In this document: one piece after another, positions 34,142 to 46,658 of the stretch
Layout of the letters: every line of letters begins with the position of its first letter
Position numbering within the stretch: position 1 is the stretch's first letter
Source of the DNA: Ziziphus jujuba
Taxonomy: Eukaryota; Streptophyta; Magnoliopsida; Rosales; Rhamnaceae
NCBI RefSeq assembly: GCF_031755915.1
Contig: NC_083383.1
Span: 21,937,001-22,001,000, forward strand
DNA length: 64,000 nucleotides
Direction: 5' to 3'
Program-made: the position numbers and the translations under genes
The notes under the pieces: generated by a model
What the model was told of the DNA's origin: nothing
Databases searched by the model: none
Seen by the model: only the letters and a program-made list of their open reading frames with translations

Positions 34142-35884
34142 TGATGTGTAAAATCAACTCGCAAGTGCACGAATCGTTTTCAAGTAATAAAGTGGAAAAA
34201 TAGGGTTGTCGTACCCAAGGGATTAAGTATTAAGTACCAAAGTTAATTAGGTTTTGATAATATTTGAACTAAAATTTAAGATGGCAATTGAAAACTAAAT
34301 AAACTAAATTAAACAAAAGCAATCAATTAAAATTAGATCAATTTCAAGTAAGAGAGAGAATTGAATAATTATGAATACTAGGGCATTTGATTTCACCACT
34401 AACTATTCCAATTTAATTACTTAAATATGTAAATTTAATTAACTAGTAATTTTGTTAACCACACTTAATCACAAAATTAATCAAAAGTAGTTTCCACTCA
34501 CAATTGATAATATTCACATAACCTAATCTATTCCTTCCGGCCTATAAATTAAATCATGCAAATTCATCAAGCATAGATTAAGCAAATAATATGGCATGAG
34601 ACATAACTATTTTCCAATCAATTATGCATTCATGTAAATCATTGGAGATCCATAATATTATCCTTTTCCAAGCTCAAATATTATTAAAATCATTCATTCC
34701 TTCCGGCCTATGAAAGCATTAAGTATACCAATGATTTATTAACAAAACATATTACTAATTAAATAAAACTCAACATATATTAAAATAATTAAACCTTCAT
34801 AGTTAGGGCTACATCATAGCCCTAGCTATGAAAATTAGTTCATCGTAAAAATAATTTCAACATCCATAATTATTAAAAATAATAAGATTCACAATTAAAG
34901 AGAAAGGAAAAGAGAATAAAAACTATTGAAGAAATTCTCCTCCAAGAGCTCTCAAAGTCGTAGCCTTCTTCTTCAAGCAAACCCACGTCTCTCTGCCTCC
35001 TCCAAGCTCTCCAATTGATCTTCTAAAACTTTAAAACTTTAAAAACCTAGAACCCTTAAGAGAATCTTAGAAACTCCCAAAATTTGGTTTGTTTCTATTT
35101 AAGCCTCCTAAAAGCTCTTAAATAACTCTCTAAACTTGTATATCTTCCTTCAATGTGGTGGGGGCTATATATATAGGACCTTGGGAATCTTTTTCTCTCT
35201 TTATTTTCAATGTGGGAGTCTTGGAAGATACCTTTTTTAGGCCATGAAAGGGGTTGGACGAATTTCATATGTAAAAAGGAAACTGTATATTACTTGCTCT
35301 CTACTACTTTCCTTTTATCTAATTCCTCCTAAAAAAATAGTTAATTAGTCTAATTTACCCTTAATGAAGCATGTGACATGACATGTGCCTCATTAATGAT
35401 AAATTAACCAATTATTGCCACTTGTTTTTATCTTGGCCCTCAATTTGCCTTGATTTCCTCTTTCCATCAATGGTGGAGATTTAACTAGAATATTCCTTTT
35501 TATAAATTCCAAACTTTAAATGATGATAACTCTTTGCTCGCACCTCGAAATCCAAAAATAACGAGACATTTGAAATCCTCAGATCTTGATGATTCATATG
35601 ACATCCACTTCCATCATGAAATTCTCGATAGAATCTTTATGGAATCTTCAAGGTATCTTTTTGGAATCTTTTTAATGCTTAGTCCGTTCGAGCTCAAATC
35701 TTGCTTCCCACCATAATTCGACGCAAGGAATCCATCTTTATGGTTTGTTTTCTTAAAATTCTTCCTCTTTCACCTAGATTAAGAAAAATACATAAATAAG
35801 TATCTTTCCATAACAAATTAACACAAACTAACAAATATTAAGCTATAAATATGGCATAAAATCATCAATATTTTAGACCTAACA
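34142..35884 (-). repeat. Array LTR 3
   Basis: 1743 bp, shared between units 2 and 3. Confidence 0.97.
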
Positions 35885-37170
35885 AATGCCCCCAAACTTA
35901 AGATTTGCTAGTCCATAGCAAAGAAAAAGAATAAGAAAATGAAATGTTATTTAAAGAACATAAGATACTTTAATGAGGTGCCTCAAAGATTGTATAACAT
36001 ATGACTTTTCAAATGGTTTCAAAGTAATTATGTAACTCAATACCTTATATTCTATCCAACATATATGATACTTCCAATGTGTGTGTGTGGAAATCAATTT
36101 ATACACTTAATTATCATATGCTTGAATAAATTTACAAGAATTAGAAATTGATAATAAAGTATGAACTACCATATGCTTGACTTAATTATCACTCTCCACT
36201 AATGTAGGTTAATGCACCACCTTAAATCATTAGGACTTCATGGTTTCTATTGTTTAGGCTAATGGATAAGGCTAAAGAAAGAAAAGGATAGGATATAATA
36301 AATCAAAGAAAGAAAGCTAAAATTAAATATCAATGAATAAATTACTTGTAAAATTTGTTTCTTTATTAGAACTTCTTTTCTTATTTTAACTTCAATTTCA
36401 ATATCCTTTTTCTCCTTTTTATTGTGCATATATTCTTCAAATCACACATATTCTTTCTTTATTTCTTTTTTTTTCTTTTTTTCTTTCTTTTCCACTAAAC
36501 CCCCAAACTTATTTTTCTTCTTATTGCACATTCAAAGCTCCAATTTACACAAAAATGCATACTAGAGCCAAATTCACCAAATACTTAATCTCCAAGCTCT
36601 ATTTATTTATTTTTTTTCCTTTTTTTCCTTTTTTTCTTTTTCAACACTCAAACAAGCTCACAAGCATATATTCATATCAATTCAATTAAAGCTCTCTTTG
36701 TAGTATGTTCAAGGTAGGAAAAAGAAATTTAAGGCTCAAAAAGGGTAAGTAATTGTGCTTTAATGAAGAAAAGGCTCTAATACATCTTTATGCATCCTAA
36801 AGGCTCAAATAAGGTACTAGTGGAAGATAATGTATTAGGTTGGCTTGAAAGGCTCAAACTTAAACAAAGATGGCCTAAATCATATTCTTAGTGATGCATC
36901 CACCTAGGATTTCGCCTCAAGCAATAATCAAGCAAGTTCTAGAGTTCAATTAATAATAAAGTACTCTAATTCATGCAAACCTTCTTCAAAACACAATCTA
37001 AATTATGCATTATTGATTATGTGCTCAAAATATATTGAAAGTAACAATATGTGAATATAAATTCAAGCATTTAGGCATACACAAAAACAAATCCACCATC
37101 TAAAAACCAATTTATTTTCAATCATAGTCTTATCATTGGCTCATTAAAGTACTTAAGAAAACACCACAAA

Positions 37171-37223
<53 letters not shown>

Positions 37224-37711
37224 ATAATGAAGGAAAATAAAAACTAAAACTAACATTTTTGAAAACTTATAAAAACACTTAAATGGACAAGATTTAAAAG
37301 ATGCAAAGCATGCTTTTCACCCCCAAACTTAAAATGAACAATGTCCTCATTGTGAAAAACATAAAATAAAGCAAAAGTAAATAAAAGGTAAAGAATACTC
37401 CCCTTTGAAGACATGGAATGTTCCTCGTAATGTGAAAAAAATTTTATGTACTCCAATGCATATTAAAGGTGGTTATACTCCAAAAACCTAACTTTAGACT
37501 TGAAATTCTCAACATTCGTCTTTTGCTCTTTTACACCTAAACATCTTAAAACCTTGCAAAAACTCAAACAAAACACATCAAAACAACCTAAAAACAAGAA
37601 AACCTCTAAAAACAACTAAAATAAATAGATAAATATAAGGTAAAGAAAGAAATTTGGGTTGCCTCCCAAGAGCGCTTGTTTAAAGTCATTAGCTTGACTC
37701 CTCCCTTTAAC
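35885..37711 (-). other. Unit 3: 3' untranslated region
   Basis: As in unit 2, but with (AT)23 at 37175-37220 and one A fewer before the tract (AACAATAT instead of AACAAATAT). Confidence 0.85.
37175..37220. repeat. Unit 3 AT microsatellite, (AT)23
   Basis: 46 bases of alternating AT, the longest of the four tracts. Confidence 0.95.
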
Positions 37712-38216
37712 TTAATTAAGATCATCCAAGTAGAGGCTAGTCTCAAGCACTCCACCTTCATAATATGGCTTCAACCGCTGCCCATTCACCTTAAAACTTT
37801 CATGTCCCGGTTTGGTGATTTCAATTGCTCCACTTGGAAACATTTGTACAATATCATATGGTCCACTCCATCTTGATCTTAATTTACCTGGAAACAATTT
37901 AAGTCTAGAGTTATAAAGAAGTACCTTTTGTCCAACATGAAAGTTCCTCTTTTTAATCATCTTATCGTGCCATCTCTTTGTCTTTTCTTTGTAAATCTTT
38001 GCATTCTCGAAAGCATCCATCCTAAATTCTTCAAGTTCATCCAATTGCAATAGCCTATTCTTGCCCACAGCCTCTTGATCAAAATTGAGAAACTTGGTTG
38101 CCCAATATGCTTTATGCTCCAATTCCACGGGAAGATGACATTCCTTACCAAAAACCAGTTTATACGGAGAAGTACCAATGGGGGTCTTGTAGGCGGTCCG
38201 GTATGCCCAAAGTGCA
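37712..38216 (-). pseudogene. Unit 3: integrase C-terminal remnant
   Basis: Same sequence and same junction (38216/38217) as the other units. Confidence 0.9.
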
Positions 38217-41200
38217 TCATCTAGCTTTATTCAACAAGTTACAAAGAGGTTTAGTTATCTTGGAAAAATCCTTAATAAATCTCCTATAAAAGCCCGCATG
38301 CCCAAGAAAACTCCTAATACCTTTTATTGAAGTCGGTGGAGGCAATTTCTCTATAACTTCTATTTTAGCTTTATCTACCTCAATTCCCCTTTTAGAAATC
38401 TTATGACCTAAAACTATGCCCTCTTGAACCATAAAGTGACATTTTTCCCAATTAAGCACAAGATTCGTTTCTTTACACCTTAGAAGAACCCTAGATAAAT
38501 TTTGCAAGCAAGAGGTAAAAGAATCACCAAATACACTAAAATCATCCATAAAGATTTCAATGATATCTTCTACCATATCCGAAAAGATGGACATCATACA
38601 CCTTTGTAAGGTTGCAGGTGCATTGCATAAACCAAAAGGCATCCTTCTATAGGCAAAAGTTCCATAAGGACAAGTAAAAGTAGTCTTTTCTTGATCATCA
38701 GGGGCAATAGCTATTTGATTGTAACCGCTATAACCATCTAGAAAACAATAATATTCCTTACCGACTAACCTTTCTAACATTTGATCAATGAATGGCAAAG
38801 GAAAATGGTCTTTTCTAGTGGCCTTATTAAGCTTCCTATAATCAATACACACTCTCCACCCAGTAACTAACCTAGTAGGAATAAGCTCACTCTTATCATT
38901 CTCTTGCACAGTCATCCCACCTTTCTTAGGAACTACTTGAATAGGACTTACCCAATTACTATCCGAAATAGGATAGATAATCCCGGCATCTAAAAGCTTT
39001 AAAATCTCACCATGAACCACTTTCTTAAGATTAGGATTAAGCCTCCTTTGATGTTCTACAGTCGGTTTATGGTCTTCCTCCATAAGTATTTTGTGCATAC
39101 AAATAGAGGGGCTAATACCCTTAATATCAGCTATAGTCCAACCTAGTGCAGTTTTATGTTCTATTAAAACTTCTAAAAGTTTGGCTTCTTGGTCCTCACT
39201 AAGGGCGGATGAAATTATTACCGGAAGGGTATTATTAAATCCTAGAAAAGCATATTTTAAATGACTAGGTAGTGGCTTCAAATCAATTATAGGTGGGTGC
39301 TCCACACTCGGTATCTTTCTAGGTCCACTCTCACCTAAATCCTCAAACTTTCCAACATAATCTACCTCACAGTGGGTGGCTATATCTATGATGTTACACT
39401 CTTGTTTTTCTTCTTCTGTACATGGTCCAAATAACTCACTCAATCCTAAGGGATCTAAATTACTTTCCTTTGCCATATCATTTACCAATTCATCACATGC
39501 ATCAACAAGAAAGCAGCAAGAAATTTCATCAAGATTAGGAAATTTAACAACATTAGGGATTTGAAAACTTACCTCCTCATTGAGTACTCTAAGGGTTACT
39601 TGCCTTTGTTGTACATCAATTAGGGCACGTCCGGTTGCAAGAAATGGTCTTCCAAGAATGATTGGAATGTTGTCATCTTCCTCCATATCAAGTATCACAA
39701 AGTCTGCAGGGAATATGAACTTGTTTACTTTTACAAGTACATCCTCCAATATTCCCCTTGGCCTTTTTATGCTTCGATCTGCCATTTGAAGAGTCACTGT
39801 GGTAGGCTTCACATCTCCCACTCCAAGCTTCCTGTAAATGCTATATGGCATCAAATTAATGCTAGCACCTAAATCACAAAGAGCCATAAAATTATAATGT
39901 CCAATGTTATACGGGATATCAAAGCTTCCTGGATCTTTTAACTTGGGTGGAATCCTATGGTGTAACCTAGCACTACTCTCCTCACTCAAAGCTACTAACT
40001 CATAATTCTCCCACCTCCTCTTGTTTGACAATATCTCCTTCAAAAACTTAACATAGGAAGGCATTTGTTCTAAGGCATCTATGAAAGGGATATTTACATG
40101 CAATTGCTTAAATACATCAAGAAACTTTTTAAATTGATTATCTAACTTTTCATTCCTAAACCTAGATGGGAAAGTTGGAGGTGGGATTTTCTTGTAGGCT
40201 TGATTCTTATCCTCATTTTCGTTGTGCTTGTCAATAGGTTTGGTTAGGTAAGGTGCTGGTTCAACTTTCTTTGATCCAGTTGGTGAGCTCTCGGCCTCTC
40301 TTACATGTGGTGGTATGTACTTTGTTGGTGGAGACTTCATGGCATCACTTAAACCTTCATCTTTTCTCCTATAAGCCTCATTATGCTCCACATTTGATTT
40401 TGAGTTGTCATGTGTGACCAAGTGTGATGTTGAGTCTATAGGGCTCTCTTCATCTTCATCATCAAGAATTACCATCCCTTTGTCACTTTCTTTAGGCCCG
40501 GCTACTTGCTTTCCACTTCTTAATGTAATGGCTTGAACCTGCTCCTTTGGGTTCTTCTCCGTTTGGCTTGGCAAAGTTCCTTGACTTCTTTGGAATTGAG
40601 TTGCTAATTGACCTATTTGGTTCTCCAAGCTTTTGATTGCAGCCATTTGGTTGTTGAACATTTGACTATGGTTTGTCAATTGTTGCTCAGTTCTCTGCAT
40701 GAAAGAATTAGTACTATTAGATAACTCTTGCAAGGATTGTTCAAGTGAAGAAAATTGAGTTTGAGCTTGAGAAGAATTTTGATTTTGATGTGCAAGTTGC
40801 GGCTTTTGGTAGAATGGAGATTGGAATTGTTGTCTTTGAAACCCTCCACTTTGTCCTTGATTAGACCCTTGCTGGTTGTTGTTGGACCATGAAAAATTTG
40901 GGTGGTTCCTCCATCCTGGATTATATGTGTTAGAATATGGATTGTTTTGTTGCTTTTGGAAGTTCCCTACAAAATTAACATCATCAGAAGCAAAGGGATT
41001 TCCAACTTGGCAATCCACACTCTTATGATCATGAGCACCACATAAATCACAAAATAAAAAATTATTAGTAGATTGGATAGAATTCACCCCTATTTGACCA
41101 AATTGAGTGTTCAAGGTCTTCATGAATTGGGTTGCAAGTTGAGCTCCTAAGTTGTTAATATCAACGTCTTCCACGGCCTTTACTTGACTTCTTCCATTTA

Positions 41201-41996
41201 GTCTCCTCTCACTTGGATATTGGTAGTTATTATGGGCCATCTCTTCAATTAATTCAAATGCTTCTGATTGCCTCTTCTTCATTAAAGAACCTCCTGCAGC
41301 TGCATCTACCAATTGTTTGTTACCATAATCTAGACCATTATAGAAAATCTGTACCTGTATCCATGTTGGAAAACCATGGTGTGGGCATCTTCTTAATAGT
41401 TCCTTGAAGCGCTCCCATGCATCATACAAAGTCTCTTGGTCCCATTGACAAAAATTGTTTATATCACTTTTCAATTTTGCGGTCTTTGATGGAGGAAAGA
41501 ATTTGTCTAGGAATTTTGTCTCTATAGCATCCCATGTAGTGATAGTACCTGCAGGTAAAGAATTTAACCACACTTTTGCCTTGTCTCTAAGAGACCAAGG
41601 AAAAAGTCTTAATCGAAAAGCATCATCAGAAACACCATTTTGTTTAGACATATCACACAATTGAAGAAAACTAGAAATATGCATGTTTGGATCTTCATGA
41701 GGCAAACCACAAAATTGAACATTATTAAGCAAAGAAGTAGTAGATGCTTCAATTTTAAAATTGTTTGCTTCAATGGGTGGTCTCCTTATGCAAGACAAAT
41801 CACCAACTTTCTTGTGAGCAGCATACTCGCATATGGGCAAATCATCTTCTCTTTGGTTGGCCATTGCACCTTCTTGAGTTCCTTGGTCTATACATACCCA
41901 AGTACCCCTTATGGCTTGTTTTCTAGGTGCTGGTTTATTTTCTAAGTCAACTCCCTCCTTGAACTCTTGATCACCACTATGAATCATACACAACAC
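38217..41996 (-). CDS. gag-pol: Unit 3: Athila gag-protease-RT polyprotein (1259 aa)
   Basis: Identical protein to units 1, 2 and 4, with the same domains and the same truncated end in the RT thumb region. It lies between array LTRs 3 and 4. Confidence 0.95.
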   Translation of the reverse strand: MLCMIHSGDQEFKEGVDLENKPAPRKQAIRGTWVCIDQGTQEGAMANQREDDLPICEYAAHKKVGDLSCIRRPPIEANNFKIEASTTSLLNNVQFCGLPHEDPNMHISSFLQLCDMSKQNGVSDDAFRLRLFPWSLRDKAKVWLNSLPAGTITTWDAIETKFLDKFFPPSKTAKLKSDINNFCQWDQETLYDAWERFKELLRRCPHHGFPTWIQVQIFYNGLDYGNKQLVDAAAGGSLMKKRQSEAFELIEEMAHNNYQYPSERRLNGRSQVKAVEDVDINNLGAQLATQFMKTLNTQFGQIGVNSIQSTNNFLFCDLCGAHDHKSVDCQVGNPFASDDVNFVGNFQKQQNNPYSNTYNPGWRNHPNFSWSNNNQQGSNQGQSGGFQRQQFQSPFYQKPQLAHQNQNSSQAQTQFSSLEQSLQELSNSTNSFMQRTEQQLTNHSQMFNNQMAAIKSLENQIGQLATQFQRSQGTLPSQTEKNPKEQVQAITLRSGKQVAGPKESDKGMVILDDEDEESPIDSTSHLVTHDNSKSNVEHNEAYRRKDEGLSDAMKSPPTKYIPPHVREAESSPTGSKKVEPAPYLTKPIDKHNENEDKNQAYKKIPPPTFPSRFRNEKLDNQFKKFLDVFKQLHVNIPFIDALEQMPSYVKFLKEILSNKRRWENYELVALSEESSARLHHRIPPKLKDPGSFDIPYNIGHYNFMALCDLGASINLMPYSIYRKLGVGDVKPTTVTLQMADRSIKRPRGILEDVLVKVNKFIFPADFVILDMEEDDNIPIILGRPFLATGRALIDVQQRQVTLRVLNEEVSFQIPNVVKFPNLDEISCCFLVDACDELVNDMAKESNLDPLGLSELFGPCTEEEKQECNIIDIATHCEVDYVGKFEDLGESGPRKIPSVEHPPIIDLKPLPSHLKYAFLGFNNTLPVIISSALSEDQEAKLLEVLIEHKTALGWTIADIKGISPSICMHKILMEEDHKPTVEHQRRLNPNLKKVVHGEILKLLDAGIIYPISDSNWVSPIQVVPKKGGMTVQENDKSELIPTRLVTGWRVCIDYRKLNKATRKDHFPLPFIDQMLERLVGKEYYCFLDGYSGYNQIAIAPDDQEKTTFTCPYGTFAYRRMPFGLCNAPATLQRCMMSIFSDMVEDIIEIFMDDFSVFGDSFTSCLQNLSRVLLRCKETNLVLNWEKCHFMVQEGIVLGHKISKRGIEVDKAKIEVIEKLPPPTSIKGIRSFLGHAGFYRRFIKDFSKITKPLCNLLNKAR

Positions 41997-42566
41997 CTAA
42001 TTCCTAAAAAGAGAGCAAGTAAAATAAATTAGATAGAAAATTAGAAAATTGAATAAGAAAAAAAAATTTTATTAGAATTCTAATGTTGCTAACTAATCTA
42101 ACAATTAAAATCAATTAGCAATAAAGAAAAATAAACTAACACTTAACTAAAAGATAAATGAAAATAACTCTAGGAAATAATGAACCAAATGAATTGAATG
42201 CAAAAAAAATTAAACCCTTTTGTGCAGGTATGCTTTTAAAGTAAACAATTATGCCGAACTAAAATTTCAACTAAAAGTAAGCTAAACCTAATCTTATTCA
42301 ACCAAACAAATAAAAAATAATACTAAAAACCCTAAGTATGCTAGACTTGTAACCTAAGCACCAATAAATTAAAAACACAATTTTGGTTTCAAGTACCACA
42401 AAATAAGTATTAAAAATTCAAAGCAAGTTGGCCAAACAAGCAAAGAATTAAAACCCTAGCATGCAACACTAAAACCAAAATTAAGAAACAAATATAAAAA
42501 TTTAAAATAAGAAAACAATGATCAAAGTACTACTAAACCCAATCCGAATTAATATTAATGCCTTAA
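41997..42566 (-). other. Unit 3: 5' leader
   Basis: Non-coding. It has one unit-specific substitution, G at 42256 where the other units have A (ATGCCGAACT against ATGCCAAACT). Confidence 0.75.
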
Positions 42567-42584
42567 TCCCCGGCAACGGCGCCA
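42567..42584 (-). other. Unit 3: primer binding site (tRNA-Asp)
   Basis: TGGCGCCGTTGCCGGGGA on the minus strand. Confidence 0.95.
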
Positions 42585-42590
42585 AAAACT

Positions 42591-44333
42591 TGATGTGTAA
42601 AATCAACTCGCAAGTGCACGAATCGTTTTCAAGTAATAAAGTGGAAAAATAGGGTTGTCGTACCCAAGGGATTAAGTATTAAGTACCAAAGTTAATTAGG
42701 TTTTGATAATATTTGAACTAAAATTTAAGATGGCAATTGAAAACTAAATAAACTAAATTAAACAAAAGCAATCAATTAAAATTAGATCAATTTCAAGTAA
42801 GAGAGAGAATTGAATAATTATGAATACTAGGGCATTTGATTTCACCACTAACTATTCCAATTTAATTACTTAAATATGTAAATTTAATTAACTAGTAATT
42901 TTGTTAACCACACTTAATCACAAAATTAATCAAAAGTAGTTTCCACTCACAATTGATAATATTCACATAACCTAATCTATTCCTTCCGGCCTATAAATTA
43001 AATCATGCAAATTCATCAAGCATAGATTAAGCAAATAATATGGCATGAGACATAACTATTTTCCAATCAATTATGCATTCATGTAAATCATTGGAGATCC
43101 ATAATATTATCCTTTTCCAAGCTCAAATATTATTAAAATCATTCATTCCTTCCGGCCTATGAAAGCATTAAGTATACCAATGATTTATTAACAAAACATA
43201 TTACTAATTAAATAAAACTCAACATATATTAAAATAATTAAACCTTCATAGTTAGGGCTACATCATAGCCCTAGCTATGAAAATTAGTTCATCGTAAAAA
43301 TAATTTCAACATCCATAATTATTAAAAATAATAAGATTCACAATTAAAGAGAAAGGAAAAGAGAATAAAAACTATTGAAGAAATTCTCCTCCAAGAGCTC
43401 TCAAAGTCGTAGCCTTCTTCTTCAAGCAAACCCACGTCTCTCTGCCTCCTCCAAGCTCTCCAATTGATCTTCTAAAACTTTAAAACTTTAAAAACCTAGA
43501 ACCCTTAAGAGAATCTTAGAAACTCCCAAAATTTGGTTTGTTTCTATTTAAGCCTCCTAAAAGCTCTTAAATAACTCTCTAAACTTGTATATCTTCCTTC
43601 AATGTGGTGGGGGCTATATATATAGGACCTTGGGAATCTTTTTCTCTCTTTATTTTCAATGTGGGAGTCTTGGAAGATACCTTTTTTAGGCCATGAAAGG
43701 GGTTGGACGAATTTCATATGTAAAAAGGAAACTGTATATTACTTGCTCTCTACTACTTTCCTTTTATCTAATTCCTCCTAAAAAAATAGTTAATTAGTCT
43801 AATTTACCCTTAATGAAGCATGTGACATGACATGTGCCTCATTAATGATAAATTAACCAATTATTGCCACTTGTTTTTATCTTGGCCCTCAATTTGCCTT
43901 GATTTCCTCTTTCCATCAATGGTGGAGATTTAACTAGAATATTCCTTTTTATAAATTCCAAACTTTAAATGATGATAACTCTTTGCTCGCACCTCGAAAT
44001 CCAAAAATAACGAGACATTTGAAATCCTCAGATCTTGATGATTCATATGACATCCACTTCCATCATGAAATTCTCGATAGAATCTTTATGGAATCTTCAA
44101 GGTATCTTTTTGGAATCTTTTTAATGCTTAGTCCGTTCGAGCTCAAATCTTGCTTCCCACCATAATTCGACGCAAGGAATCCATCTTTATGGTTTGTTTT
44201 CTTAAAATTCTTCCTCTTTCACCTAGATTAAGAAAAATACATAAATAAGTATCTTTCCATAACAAATTAACACAAACTAACAAATATTAAGCTATAAATA
44301 TGGCATAAAATCATCAATATTTTAGACCTAACA
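42591..44333 (-). repeat. Array LTR 4
   Basis: 1743 bp, shared between units 3 and 4. Confidence 0.97.
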
Positions 44334-45619
44334 AATGCCCCCAAACTTAAGATTTGCTAGTCCATAGCAAAGAAAAAGAATAAGAAAATGAAATGTTATT
44401 TAAAGAACATAAGATACTTTAATGAGGTGCCTCAAAGATTGTATAACATATGACTTTTCAAATGGTTTCAAAGTAATTATGTAACTCAATACCTTATATT
44501 CTATCCAACATATATGATACTTCCAATGTGTGTGTGTGGAAATCAATTTATACACTTAATTATCATATGCTTGAATAAATTTACAAGAATTAGAAATTGA
44601 TAATAAAGTATGAACTACCATATGCTTGACTTAATTATCACTCTCCACTAATGTAGGTTAATGCACCACCTTAAATCATTAGGACTTCATGGTTTCTATT
44701 GTTTAGGCTAATGGATAAGGCTAAAGAAAGAAAAGGATAGGATATAATAAATCAAAGAAAGAAAGCTAAAATTAAATATCAATGAATAAATTACTTGTAA
44801 AATTTGTTTCTTTATTAGAACTTCTTTTCTTATTTTAACTTCAATTTCAATATCCTTTTTCTCCTTTTTATTGTGCATATATTCTTCAAATCACACATAT
44901 TCTTTCTTTATTTCTTTTTTTTTCTTTTTTTCTTTCTTTTCCACTAAACCCCCAAACTTATTTTTCTTCTTATTGCACATTCAAAGCTCCAATTTACACA
45001 AAAATGCATACTAGAGCCAAATTCACCAAATACTTAATCTCCAAGCTCTATTTATTTATTTTTTTTCCTTTTTTTCCTTTTTTTCTTTTTCAACACTCAA
45101 ACAAGCTCACAAGCATATATTCATATCAATTCAATTAAAGCTCTCTTTGTAGTATGTTCAAGGTAGGAAAAAGAAATTTAAGGCTCAAAAAGGGTAAGTA
45201 ATTGTGCTTTAATGAAGAAAAGGCTCTAATACATCTTTATGCATCCTAAAGGCTCAAATAAGGTACTAGTGGAAGATAATGTATTAGGTTGGCTTGAAAG
45301 GCTCAAACTTAAACAAAGATGGCCTAAATCATATTCTTAGTGATGCATCCACCTAGGATTTCGCCTCAAGCAATAATCAAGCAAGTTCTAGAGTTCAATT
45401 AATAATAAAGTACTCTAATTCATGCAAACCTTCTTCAAAACACAATCTAAATTATGCATTATTGATTATGTGCTCAAAATATATTGAAAGTAACAATATG
45501 TGAATATAAATTCAAGCATTTAGGCATACACAAAAACAAATCCACCATCTAAAAACCAATTTATTTTCAATCATAGTCTTATCATTGGCTCATTAAAGTA
45601 CTTAAGAAAACACCACAAA

Positions 45620-45665
<46 letters not shown>

Positions 45666-46153
45666 ATAATGAAGGAAAATAAAAACTAAAACTAACATTT
45701 TTGAAAACTTATAAAAACACTTAAATGGACAAGATTTAAAAGATGCAAAGCATGCTTTTCACCCCCAAACTTAAAATGAACAATGTCCTCATTGTGAAAA
45801 ACATAAAATAAAGCAAAAGTAAATAAAAGGTAAAGAATACTCCCCTTTGAAGACATGGAATGTTCCTCGTAATGTGAAAAAAATTTTATGTACTCCAATG
45901 CATATTAAAGGTGGTTATACTCCAAAAACCTAACTTTAGACTTGAAATTCTCAACATTCGTCTTTTGCTCTTTTACACCTAAACATCTTAAAACCTTGCA
46001 AAAACTCAAACAAAACACATCAAAACAACCTAAAAACAAGAAAACCTCTAAAAACAACTAAAATAAATAGATAAATATAAGGTAAAGAAAGAAATTTGGG
46101 TTGCCTCCCAAGAGCGCTTGTTTAAAGTCATTAGCTTGACTCCTCCCTTTAAC
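44334..46153 (-). other. Unit 4: 3' untranslated region
   Basis: As in unit 2, with (AT)19 at 45625-45662. It keeps the T shared with units 2 and 3 at the position of 19871. Confidence 0.85.
45625..45662. repeat. Unit 4 AT microsatellite, (AT)19
   Basis: 38 bases of alternating AT followed by TTAATAATG. Confidence 0.95.
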
Positions 46154-46658
46154 TTAATTAAGATCATCCAAGTAGAGGCTAGTCTCAAGCACTCCACCTT
46201 CATAATATGGCTTCAACCGCTGCCCATTCACCTTAAAACTTTCATGTCCCGGTTTGGTGATTTCAATTGCTCCACTTGGAAACATTTGTACAATATCATA
46301 TGGTCCACTCCATCTTGATCTTAATTTACCTGGAAACAATTTAAGTCTAGAGTTATAAAGAAGTACCTTTTGTCCAACATGAAAGTTCCTCTTTTTAATC
46401 ATCTTATCGTGCCATCTCTTTGTCTTTTCTTTGTAAATCTTTGCATTCTCGAAAGCATCCATCCTAAATTCTTCAAGTTCATCCAATTGCAATAGCCTAT
46501 TCTTGCCCACAGCCTCTTGATCAAAATTGAGAAACTTGGTTGCCCAATATGCTTTATGCTCCAATTCCACGGGAAGATGACATTCCTTACCAAAAACCAG
46601 TTTATACGGAGAAGTACCAATGGGGGTCTTGTAGGCGGTCCGGTATGCCCAAAGTGCA
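46154..46658 (-). pseudogene. Unit 4: integrase C-terminal remnant
   Basis: Same sequence and junction (46658/46659) as the other units. Confidence 0.9.
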
